Under the pieces are notes generated by a model. It made no database searches, was not told where the DNA came from, and saw only the letters and a list, made by a program, of their open reading frames with translations. DNA of 40,236 nt from Vulcanimicrobiota bacterium (lineage in GTDB: Bacteria; Vulcanimicrobiota; Vulcanimicrobiia; Vulcanimicrobiales; Vulcanimicrobiaceae): positions 1 to 40,236 of the forward strand of contig JAAXMC010000053.1 of NCBI GenBank assembly GCA_013036315.1. The letters are read 5' to 3'. Shown piece by piece: positions 33,188 to 40,236 of the stretch. The position numbers and the translations under genes are program-made. Position 1 is the stretch's first letter, and each line of letters opens with the position of its first letter.

Positions 33188-34183
33188 CTAGCCGATCCGG
33201 CGCTCGATGCCAACTTCCCGGCTTATTTCTTCGGGCTCGGCAGCATGCCGATCGAGCCCGTAGGTTTCTTGTGCGATGAAGATCGGCCGGTTACGGACTT
33301 CTTCGAAGATCAATCCGATATACTCGCTGTTTATGCCGAGCATCAGGAAGAGCAAACCGAAAAGGAGTAGCATGAGCGCGAGGATCGTGCCGAATCCGTT
33401 GAAGGGCACGCCGCCGACGTACCACCGGATCGCGAACGCAATAAGAAGCACGAACGAAAAGAGCGAAAGCGTTATTCCGAAAAATGGGATGACCTTGAGC
33501 GGCGTTGTCGAGCTGCTCATCAAGCCGCGTACGGCGAACGCGATGTTCCTCGAAAGGCCGTAGGTCGAACGTCCGCCGTGGCGAGGAGGCCGATCGAAAG
33601 GCACGCCGATGGACTTCCCTCCGATCCAAGTCCACATCGTGCGAAGAAGCCGGCTTTTCTCGTTTAGTTGGTTCAGCGTCAGGTAGAGAGAACGGTCGAC
33701 GAGCCGAAAGTCACTTGCATTTTCTGGGACGGGCTGCTCGTTGATGCGGTTCGCCAGCCAGTAGAACGCTTTTGTGAAAACTCTGCGAAGAACGTTTTCG
33801 TCGCTGCGGTGGCGTATTGACCCGAAGACGTTTTGGTAGCCTTGCTCCCAGCATTCGATCATGACGGGAATCAATTCGGGAGGATCCTGCAGATCCGCGC
33901 ACATGATGATGGCCGCGTCGCCATGGATGGAGCGTAGGCCCGCCGTCACGGCCGCCTCGATTCCAAAGTTGCGAATGAGGCGAACAATCTTAAAACGGCG
34001 ATCGGTGTTATGAATGCGGAGGAGCTTCGCAAACGTAGAATCGACCGATCCGTTTTCCACGATAACGAACTCGAAGTTGTAGCGGTGTTGCAAGCCGCGG
34101 GTGACGTCCGCCAATCGGCGAGCGAGCTCGTCCACGCATTCCTCTTCGTTAAAAGCGGGAACGACGACAGAAATCGTTTTCAA
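33188..34183 (-). CDS. GT2 polyprenyl-phosphate glycosyltransferase (GtrB/ArnC/DPMS-like)
   Basis: A 331-residue GT-A enzyme. The N-terminal VVVPAFNEEECVDEL (6-20), the acidic metal site CADLQDPPELIP and the downstream RHGGRSTYGLSRN segment match the dolichol-/undecaprenyl-phosphate glycosyltransferase group, followed by two C-terminal helices (about 230-250 and 262-285) as in GtrB and ArnC. It loads a sugar from a nucleotide donor onto polyprenyl phosphate on the cytoplasmic side, to be used after flipping by GT-C enzymes. The neighbouring GT-C and GT87 genes are the natural users. It is first on the minus-strand unit and diverges from the SGNH genes across 94 bases. Confidence 0.88.
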   Translation of the reverse strand: MKTISVVVPAFNEEECVDELARRLADVTRGLQHRYNFEFVIVENGSVDSTFAKLLRIHNTDRRFKIVRLIRNFGIEAAVTAGLRSIHGDAAIIMCADLQDPPELIPVMIECWEQGYQNVFGSIRHRSDENVLRRVFTKAFYWLANRINEQPVPENASDFRLVDRSLYLTLNQLNEKSRLLRTMWTWIGGKSIGVPFDRPPRHGGRSTYGLSRNIAFAVRGLMSSSTTPLKVIPFFGITLSLFSFVLLIAFAIRWYVGGVPFNGFGTILALMLLLFGLLFLMLGINSEYIGLIFEEVRNRPIFIAQETYGLDRHAAEPEEISREVGIERRIG

Positions 34184-34277
34184 CGCCCCCTTTTACGACA
34201 ATCACGCGAAAATCACCCGCAATGATGACCGCAGCATGAATGGGAGGCGTGCGTCAGGAATCGAAGGTGCCGTGGTT

Positions 34278-35903
34278 GTGAGCTATCGCATCATTTCGGG
34301 TGCCGCCTGCATTTTGCTCGGCGTCGTTTGCGCGGCGGTCGCGCGCCAGGCGCCCGGTTTCCCCGGTAGCGCGAGTTTTCCGGTTGGGAAGACCGCTAGC
34401 TATGCGGCTATCCCCCTGGTCAGCGGATCCCTCACGGTCGTCGGAGGGGGTGGCGGGATCATTATTCCAGCGAGTGATGCGCGCCCAGGTGCAACAATGT
34501 CTGCGCTTGCCGTACCTTCGTCGGGCTCGAACTCGCCGGGCATGGCAGTTGAAATCTTCAGATTCGCGTTCAGCCGCGACGTCACATTTGGCGGTTTTCC
34601 GGGCTTCAAGCCGAGCTTTCCGGGCGGTACGAAATCATCGCCGCCCTACGTCGTGGAAATTCGAGACGGTACCAACGGGCGGCTCCTCGGAATCATGCCG
34701 TCTTTCTCCCGCTCTAAAGTTGCGTTTTTGGCTGATCCTAGCGTTCCGTTTAAAGCTGTGCGAAATCGGCCATATTTCGCTAGCGTCATAGCTAATGCGC
34801 CGTACGAGATATCGGTCGACGTTTCTAAGAAAGCAGCTGCAGTGCCGTTACCTAGCGTCGACGGCATTCGGGCAATCGTCAACCTGCCGGCGGCGACCGT
34901 TCCGGCCGACTCAGTAGGTTCGTCAATGGATGTTGTCGTTTCAAAGATACCACCCGCTGGGCTGCCACCGTTACGCGGGCCCGCGGAAGAGTCGCCCTTT
35001 TACGCAAGCGTCACAGTGACAGGAACGGCACGATACGCGGGGCCGGCCGTCGCGCAAATCAGTGTGCCCCCGTCCTTTCTGCGCGGCCGGCCACAAGTAT
35101 TTCTCGCTGCTTATGATTCAGGGTTTGCTCGTTTGGGATGGTTTTATGGAATTCGCCCACAAAGGCAGAATGGCCGAACGCTCACGTTCGTCCTGCCCCT
35201 GCCGCGCTTCATAGGTTGGCGGCAGTATGGGCTTGCGCTTTACCGTGCCCGGGCATCCGTGCAACAGCCATCTCGCCTCCCGGGTCCCTCGCCGGCAATC
35301 GTGGTTATCGGTGATTCTGTTTCATATTTAACCGTCATCCCGCCATCCGGAAGCGGTTGTGTTCCGGATTGGAAGCCGCTTCCGTATTGTCAATACTCGC
35401 ACGATCCGAGCGTAACGTGGCCCGGCATCCTCGCAGAAATCACTGGCAAGAGCGTTCTCAACTTGTCTCAACTTGGCACGACGACGACGGTCGATGCATT
35501 CTTCGGTCCGTCGATGATGGGTCTCCAGGTGCCGCAAATTCCAGCCGATGTGAAGGTCGTGATTTGCGAATGGGGTGATTCCGACTTGGGTTTCAGCGGT
35601 CAGGTTCCGGCAACGAGCGCGCGAGCCGCGGTGATGACCAAAGCGATCTTGAAAAGGGCCCCCCACGCGCACCTTATCTACATAGGAATCCATTGCACGC
35701 CCGCTTGCGATAAACGGGGCATTGCCGCCTGGGAGGAAGAGGATAAGCGGCTCGCCGCAGAATATGGCGCGTACGTTGATCTCACCGAGGTCGGCAAGGA
35801 TGGAATGAACGCCGACTTCCCGGATGGAGGCCATCTAAGTCTACGGGCTGCTCGCGCGTTGGCCGCGCAAGTTGCCGCACGTATGCACCAATTGGAGTAT
35901 TGA
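34278..35903 (+). CDS. Secreted SGNH/GDSL-type hydrolase, first tandem copy
   Basis: A 541-residue exported protein: signal peptide (about 1-24), an N-terminal beta-rich domain of unknown type (about 30-320), and a C-terminal SGNH domain. The nucleophile is Ser347 in GDSVS; the catalytic Asp516 and His519 are in PDGGHLS; WGDSDLGF and GIHC lie between. The family contains esterases and acyltransferases, so removal or addition of acyl groups on the glycan is plausible. I place the start at GTG 34278, ten bases after GAAGG, which gives a clean signal peptide; the frame extends upstream to ATG 34236 and into the divergent GT2 gene. It ends in HQLEY, and its TGA touches the ATG of a second copy as TGATG. 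Confidence 0.8.
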   Translation: MSYRIISGAACILLGVVCAAVARQAPGFPGSASFPVGKTASYAAIPLVSGSLTVVGGGGGIIIPASDARPGATMSALAVPSSGSNSPGMAVEIFRFAFSRDVTFGGFPGFKPSFPGGTKSSPPYVVEIRDGTNGRLLGIMPSFSRSKVAFLADPSVPFKAVRNRPYFASVIANAPYEISVDVSKKAAAVPLPSVDGIRAIVNLPAATVPADSVGSSMDVVVSKIPPAGLPPLRGPAEESPFYASVTVTGTARYAGPAVAQISVPPSFLRGRPQVFLAAYDSGFARLGWFYGIRPQRQNGRTLTFVLPLPRFIGWRQYGLALYRARASVQQPSRLPGPSPAIVVIGDSVSYLTVIPPSGSGCVPDWKPLPYCQYSHDPSVTWPGILAEITGKSVLNLSQLGTTTTVDAFFGPSMMGLQVPQIPADVKVVICEWGDSDLGFSGQVPATSARAAVMTKAILKRAPHAHLIYIGIHCTPACDKRGIAAWEEEDKRLAAEYGAYVDLTEVGKDGMNADFPDGGHLSLRAARALAAQVAARMHQLEY

Positions 35904-37582
35904 TGCTTCGTATGACGCAACGGGTAGCCGCGTTACTTATGTGTGGTGCGCTTGCCATTGTCTGCGCGCCGCGCGCGCAGTCCCAAGTCATTGCGGCAGC
36001 GCCGCTCGGTAATACAGAGTTTCCAGTAGGTACGATCGCAAGCTATGCTAGCATATCGCTCATAGGCAGCTCGTCCGGGAGCGCAGGATCGGGTGGGGCC
36101 ATGATCGTCCCGAGCAGTGATGCACCGCCAGGCACGATAATGACGGCGGTGGCGACGCCATCGTTCGGTTCCAATCTGTCGGGAACGACAATCGAAACGT
36201 TCAAATTTTCGTTCAACCGGGATGTTACATTTAACGGCTTTCCGACGTTCAAAGCAAGCATTCCAGCAGGCACGAAACCTTCGCCGCCATACGTCGTGGA
36301 GATCCACGACGGTACGAGCGACCGGCTCCTGGGAATCATGCAGTCTTTGAACTCAGCAGTTGATTTTAGAGGCGATCCCGGTGTGCCTTTTAAGGCGTTT
36401 CGTAATCGGCCGTACTACGCAAATGTCGTGGCGAACGCGACGTACGTGTTAGCGCAAGGTATTCCAACCCACGCGGCGTCGGTTGTGCTGCCGTCCCTTG
36501 ATGGCATTCGCGCGTCGATCGATCTGCCCGATGCGGAAATAAGAAAAAATGCCGGTGCCGGATTCGATGTGGTCGTATCGCGGATACCCGCCACCGGATT
36601 GCCGCCTCTTTCCGGAACGGACATCGAAACCCCAATCTATTACGCAAGCGCCACGGTTCTGGGAACGGAGTGGTATAAGGGCCTGGCGGCGGCGGTTGTT
36701 AAGATTATTTTGCCGCCGGCGTTCCTGAGCGGAAAGAAAACGTACTCCCTTGCCGCTTATGATTCGGGATTTGCGCACGCAGGGTGGCTCTACGGGATCC
36801 GTCCGGTAGAGCAAAAAGGCGCCGCCTTCACGTTCGTTCTACCGATGCCGCACTTTATAGCATTCCGACAGTACGGCTTTGCACTATATGCGTCCGCTAA
36901 GCCCGCTCCCCACCCGTTCCGCCTCGCGAGCCCATCTTCGGCGATCGCGGTGGTTGGCGACTCGCTTTCTTATCTAACCGTCATACCGCCCTCGCGAAGC
37001 GGATGCTCTTTTGGCTGGGGCCTACCTCCGGATTGTCAATACTCGACCGATCCCAGCGTCGAGTGGCCGGGAATTCTGGCGCGCATCACGGGAAGAAGCG
37101 TCTTGAACTTGTCTCGAAATGGTGCGACTACGATAGTCAACGCTTTTTTCGGCCCGTCGATGCTCGGGCTGCAGGTTCCACAAATTTCACCCGACACGAA
37201 GGTTGTCGTCTGTGAATGGGGCGATGCTGATATGGGCCTGGCGGGTCCAGACCTTCCGAAATATCCTGATAGACTCAGCGGGCGATCGGCCCTTATGACG
37301 CAAGCAATCTTGAAGCGGGCTCCGCGCGCGCGTCTCATCTATATTGGAATCCATTGCGGCGGAGATAAAAACGGGCCTGCCTGTTACCCACCAGGTATTG
37401 CAGCTTGGAGAGAAGAGGACAAACGCCTGGCCGCAAAATATGGTGGCGCGTACGTGGATCTGACGGAAGTCGGTAAGGACGGGATGAATGAGGACTTTCC
37501 GGACGGGGGGCACCTCAGTCTGACCGGGGCACGCAAGCTAGCAGAGAAGGTTGCGGAACGCATTCACCAGTTGGAGTATTGA
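35903..37582 (+). CDS. Secreted SGNH/GDSL-type hydrolase, second tandem copy
   Basis: A 559-residue paralog of the preceding gene along its full length: signal peptide (about 1-25), the same beta domain (KPSPPYVVEI(R/H)DGT shared), and the SGNH domain with Ser354 in GDSLS and Asp534/His537 in PDGGHLS. Catalytic residues are intact in both copies. The ATG shares its first base with the upstream stop, with TTGGAG just before it; a TTG three bases earlier is less likely. The end of both copies, including the HQLEY codons and TTGGAG, is conserved, so the duplication included the ribosome site of the following gene. Differences are spread along the length, so the duplication is not recent. Confidence 0.83.
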   Translation: MLRMTQRVAALLMCGALAIVCAPRAQSQVIAAAPLGNTEFPVGTIASYASISLIGSSSGSAGSGGAMIVPSSDAPPGTIMTAVATPSFGSNLSGTTIETFKFSFNRDVTFNGFPTFKASIPAGTKPSPPYVVEIHDGTSDRLLGIMQSLNSAVDFRGDPGVPFKAFRNRPYYANVVANATYVLAQGIPTHAASVVLPSLDGIRASIDLPDAEIRKNAGAGFDVVVSRIPATGLPPLSGTDIETPIYYASATVLGTEWYKGLAAAVVKIILPPAFLSGKKTYSLAAYDSGFAHAGWLYGIRPVEQKGAAFTFVLPMPHFIAFRQYGFALYASAKPAPHPFRLASPSSAIAVVGDSLSYLTVIPPSRSGCSFGWGLPPDCQYSTDPSVEWPGILARITGRSVLNLSRNGATTIVNAFFGPSMLGLQVPQISPDTKVVVCEWGDADMGLAGPDLPKYPDRLSGRSALMTQAILKRAPRARLIYIGIHCGGDKNGPACYPPGIAAWREEDKRLAAKYGGAYVDLTEVGKDGMNEDFPDGGHLSLTGARKLAEKVAERIHQLEY

Positions 37583-37584
37583 TC

Positions 37585-38055
37585 ATGATTCGACGAATTG
37601 CGACGATGATGCTTACCCTGGGCACTATATGTGGCACGATTGCCTTTGCCGGATCCGTTCGCCCCATTGCTGGTCCTGTTGTTTTTGCGCGTGGCGGTTC
37701 GTCGGCAGCCTACATTTGGGATGCGACTGCATACGTCAATCGGCTTACGGCCGATCATTTGCTGGGCTCCGCAGGCCTGCGCGCGATCGAAGCAACGGCG
37801 GTCTCCGCGCTTTCGCAAAAGGCGAAATCCTCGATTGCGAAGACACTAGAGCTTTCTGTTGTCTATCGGCCTCTATCTCGGATGAGCATCTATGGAAGAC
37901 CCGTGTTCGCCGGACAAGAAAAACTCGTGATCGTTACCCTGCCCAGAGCCGATGCGGCCGCTCACGGGGCCGGCTGGGCACAGGATGTCGCCAGCGGCCG
38001 AACGCCGCCTCAGGTAAGTGTTCACGTCGTAGGCAAGCTCCCGCCGTCGAGGTAG
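37585..38055 (+). CDS. Small secreted protein of unknown function
   Basis: A 156-residue exported protein. It has a signal peptide (RR near the N-terminus, hydrophobic run, cleavage near AFAGS) and a mature part of about 130 residues without a motif I know. The ATG at 37585 is eight bases after GGAG of the TTGGAG site carried at the end of the second SGNH gene. It lies between that gene and the third SGNH gene in the same direction and probably belongs to the same envelope unit. Confidence 0.65.
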   Translation: MIRRIATMMLTLGTICGTIAFAGSVRPIAGPVVFARGGSSAAYIWDATAYVNRLTADHLLGSAGLRAIEATAVSALSQKAKSSIAKTLELSVVYRPLSRMSIYGRPVFAGQEKLVIVTLPRADAAAHGAGWAQDVASGRTPPQVSVHVVGKLPPSR

Positions 38056-38104
38056 TCGCGTTCGCTTCCTGATCTCAGGCCTGATCGTTGTAGCGGTCGC
38101 GACA

Positions 38105-39010
38105 GTGCTGTTCGTTGCGGAAAACGTCGCGGTCCGCGCTTACTTCCCGCACCTCAGCCGCGTGAACTCGGATTTTTCTGCAGCGTATCTGCAGCGCGAG
38201 CTGCAAGCGATGGCGGCTTCTCCCCCGCAAGCAGTCTTTCTAGGCGACTCGGTGCTCTGGGGATTCAGGCTGAAGCCGCAGCAGATTGCCGTTTCACTGC
38301 TGGCCGAGAAAGGCTGCCGGTGCCGCAACCTTTCCTTTAAAGCGAGCAGCCCGCCAAACTACTTCGCGTTGACGGAATTGTTGTTGCACTACGGCGTCCG
38401 CCCAAGAGTCGTCGTTCTCGAAATCGACCAACGCGTTCTGAACCCAGCCAATGACGCATACCAAACGCTGCACCCGGCGATAGCCGAGCTAGCCGAACCG
38501 CTGCTGTCGCTGTCGGATCGCGCGGCTCTTGGATTGGCGTCCAAACGTGAGACATTCAAAGACAAGGCCGATCGCATCGCATCTTCGCTTTTCCTGGTGT
38601 ATGCGATGCGCGCCGACATTCGCGAAACGGTCTACCCGGTGCCCGACGTCGTGCCGGTCTGGCATCCGACGGCAAGCATGTTCGAAGGCGAATATGATTT
38701 GAGCCCGTTGAGCGGCGCCAACACCGGTGTGCGCTATCTAGAAAAGACCGCGGACGCGTTGCGTGCCGCACGGATTCCAACCTTGGCTTTCATGACGCCG
38801 ACCAATCATGCGCTGCTGCATGACTACATCGACGGTCCCGAATACCGCTCTAATGTAACGTTCCTAAAGCGGATGCTCGAACGTCACGGCGTGCGCGTAC
38901 TTGATCTTGACCAGGCATTTTCCGGAAGCGATTTTTACGACAACGCCCATCTGAAACCGGCGGCGCAGGTTCGCCTCGCTAAAATCCTCGGAAAGGTTTT
39001 ACCGCCTTAA
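38105..39010 (+). CDS. Membrane-anchored SGNH-type protein (acyltransferase/esterase-like)
   Basis: A protein of at least 301 residues with the SGNH pattern: Ser49 in GDSVLWG, and Asp279 and His282 in DNAHLKP. The overall length and spacing resemble SGNH proteins of polysaccharide-acetylation systems (AlgX/AlgJ, DltD-like), which act at the outer face of the inner membrane, but this is an analogy. The GTG at 38105 is the only standard start, yet it would cut a hydrophobic segment; the frame extends upstream to 38033 with RRRSGRVRFLISGLIVVAVAT, a good anchor, and with CTG at 38069 or a GTT at 38060 behind GAGG. The true start may therefore be non-standard. Stops of this gene and the convergent one share TTAA. 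Confidence 0.72.
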   Translation: MLFVAENVAVRAYFPHLSRVNSDFSAAYLQRELQAMAASPPQAVFLGDSVLWGFRLKPQQIAVSLLAEKGCRCRNLSFKASSPPNYFALTELLLHYGVRPRVVVLEIDQRVLNPANDAYQTLHPAIAELAEPLLSLSDRAALGLASKRETFKDKADRIASSLFLVYAMRADIRETVYPVPDVVPVWHPTASMFEGEYDLSPLSGANTGVRYLEKTADALRAARIPTLAFMTPTNHALLHDYIDGPEYRSNVTFLKRMLERHGVRVLDLDQAFSGSDFYDNAHLKPAAQVRLAKILGKVLPP

Positions 39011-40236
39011 GGGGGCGACTGCATCGCACGGACTATAGGAAGCATGGCGTCGAGCGGGTCCGCACTCTCACTCGGCATCACCGTCGCGGTTTGGTCCGTC
39101 AACAGGCGCGGCAAGCGTTTTACGATAACGCGCACGCCGCGTTCGAACCGGTTCATGTCGGCGCACAACGCTTCGCCCGCCGCCTTGGCCATTGCGTACT
39201 CGGTCAGGTCGCGCGGGCGTTCGTCCACAGCGACAGACGACGGATAGAACGCGCGGAGCGGCCCTCCGGGATTCCGCAGCGCCGAACACATATCGGCGAA
39301 GCCGTCCACGTAGATATCGCAAAACTCGGCGAAACGCGCCGGCGAATACCATCCGGACTTTTGGCGTGAGATGTACGTCGTCGCGAAATAATAGAGCTGT
39401 TGGACGTCCCACGTGAGCGGCGCAAGCTGCGCTTCGGCGCTCTCGCGAGCGTCGTACCGCAGAACGCAACTCGATTCCGGGCCGATTTCCTCGGCGATCG
39501 CGAGCGCATCGGCTTCGCCTGTGACGTACGTGATCGCGACGCGGCCGCCGCCCGCGGCGATGATCTTGGCAGTCAGCGCGCCCAGTCCGCGCGATCCGCC
39601 GGCAACGAGCGCCGTGACGCCGTAAAACTCGTCGGGTTTTACCAACGCTTTCAGCTCGGCAACACTGCGCTGCGCGACGGGCGCCTGTCGCACGAATGCA
39701 GTCACCTCGCCGGCGATGCGTCCTCCGGCCACGGCCAGCTCGACCATTCGAAAGCGCTCGTCAACGTTTCGTACCGCAAAGCTCAGCTCGCCCGTGCCGT
39801 CCGAATCGTCGATCGCGCGAATCGTGAAGCCGCTAAAGATCGAATGGAGGCCCGGGCACACCATCCCAACTAGCGTCGAGAGTTGCGCAACGGCAGCCAA
39901 GCGATCTTGACCGAGCGCGCGCGCCGCGTGCGGAAATGTCTTCGCGACACGGTCACTGTCGGCGCTCGACAGCAATCCGGAGCGGCCCTCGATCGTTGCG
40001 ATGTCCAACTCTAGCGGACGTGACCATTCGATGTGTTGCGAGCTGAGTTGCACGGCGGGCTCCGGGAGTGCCGTGCCTAAGGCGATATCGATCGTGGTTG
40101 TCGTGACGCCGTCGGAAAGAATGTCGGCGCGGAGCGAGGCCTCGGTTACGCGAGATACTCTTAGCTCCGCTTCCGCTCCGACGTAGATGAATTTTTGGAA
40201 GCGCACGGCTAGCGACGCGATCGGACCCTTCACGGT
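39007..40236 (-). CDS. Hotdog (MaoC-like) domain fused to SDR ketoreductase (partial, N-terminus outside window)
   Basis: The frame is open from the right edge and encodes at least 409 residues. The N-terminal part holds hotdog signatures of MaoC-type acyl dehydratases: RFQKFIYVGAEAELRV, and then CPGLHSIFSGFTIRAI, in an order that implies a first half cut off at the window edge (a double hotdog). From about residue 205 an SDR follows with VAGGSRGLGALTAKI and, near the end, EYAMAKAAGEAL in the place of the catalytic Tyr-x-x-x-Lys (Tyr-Ala-Met-Ala-Lys). Fusions of a hydratase and a reductase act in acyl or polyketide chemistry; in this setting it might make an acyl or keto-acid group for the glycan. 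The GTG at 40233 is probably internal. Confidence 0.72.
   Translation of the reverse strand, partial: TVKGPIASLAVRFQKFIYVGAEAELRVSRVTEASLRADILSDGVTTTTIDIALGTALPEPAVQLSSQHIEWSRPLELDIATIEGRSGLLSSADSDRVAKTFPHAARALGQDRLAAVAQLSTLVGMVCPGLHSIFSGFTIRAIDDSDGTGELSFAVRNVDERFRMVELAVAGGRIAGEVTAFVRQAPVAQRSVAELKALVKPDEFYGVTALVAGGSRGLGALTAKIIAAGGGRVAITYVTGEADALAIAEEIGPESSCVLRYDARESAEAQLAPLTWDVQQLYYFATTYISRQKSGWYSPARFAEFCDIYVDGFADMCSALRNPGGPLRAFYPSSVAVDERPRDLTEYAMAKAAGEALCADMNRFERGVRVIVKRLPRLLTDQTATVMPSESADPLDAMLPIVRAMQSPP

Overview
The window is dense bacterial DNA of fairly high G+C with very short intergenic gaps, many overlapping start/stop codons and frequent GTG/TTG starts. A protein with an LptA/LptD-type (OstA) domain and a probable outer-membrane barrel, a lipoprotein and several secreted proteins point to a diderm bacterium. 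Gene style and content would fit an uncultured lineage such as Candidatus Eremiobacterota, but this is a weak guess. No rRNA, tRNA, insertion sequence or CRISPR array was seen, and no gene-free stretch exceeds about 170 bases.

Layout. 1-2884 (minus): an 847-residue pentapeptide-repeat/OstA/barrel fusion, then a secreted protein that runs off the left edge. 2941-7696 (plus): phosphopentomutase, a polyprenyl-phosphate sugar-phosphate transferase that would start a glycan repeat unit, a murJ-like flippase gene broken by one in-frame TAA, and a second flippase. 7690-9861 (minus): a large polytopic membrane protein. 9943-14471 (plus): a cassette of a TPP enzyme, an HpcH/HpaI-type aldolase, an SDR reductase and a dehydroquinate-synthase-like cyclase. 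14437-23240 (minus), converging on it: a C-methyltransferase-like protein, a lipoprotein with an S74 chaperone domain, two giant membrane proteins, glucose-1-phosphate cytidylyltransferase (RfbF), CDP-glucose 4,6-dehydratase (RfbG) and an epimerase/dehydratase. 23385-28800 (plus) and 34183-28807 (minus) are two convergent operons. Both combine LamG-like single-pass proteins with giant GT-C-like membrane proteins; the minus one also has a GT2 polyprenyl-phosphate glycosyltransferase and a GT87 enzyme. 34278-39010 (plus): two tandem-duplicated secreted SGNH hydrolases, a small secreted protein and a third, membrane-anchored SGNH protein. 39007-40236 (minus): a hotdog/SDR fusion that runs off the right edge.

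Taken together this is a surface-glycan locus. RfbF and RfbG make a CDP-4-keto-6-deoxyhexose. The TPP/aldolase/SDR/cyclase cassette and the methyltransferase plausibly build an unusual branched, extended or carbocyclic sugar. The sugar transferase starts the lipid-linked unit, the GT2 and GT-C enzymes extend or decorate it on the outer face of the inner membrane, the flippase moves it across, and the SGNH proteins may add or remove acyl groups. The most novel parts are the sugar-building cassette and the LamG plus GT-C modules, in which the same two domains occur both as separate proteins and fused in one.
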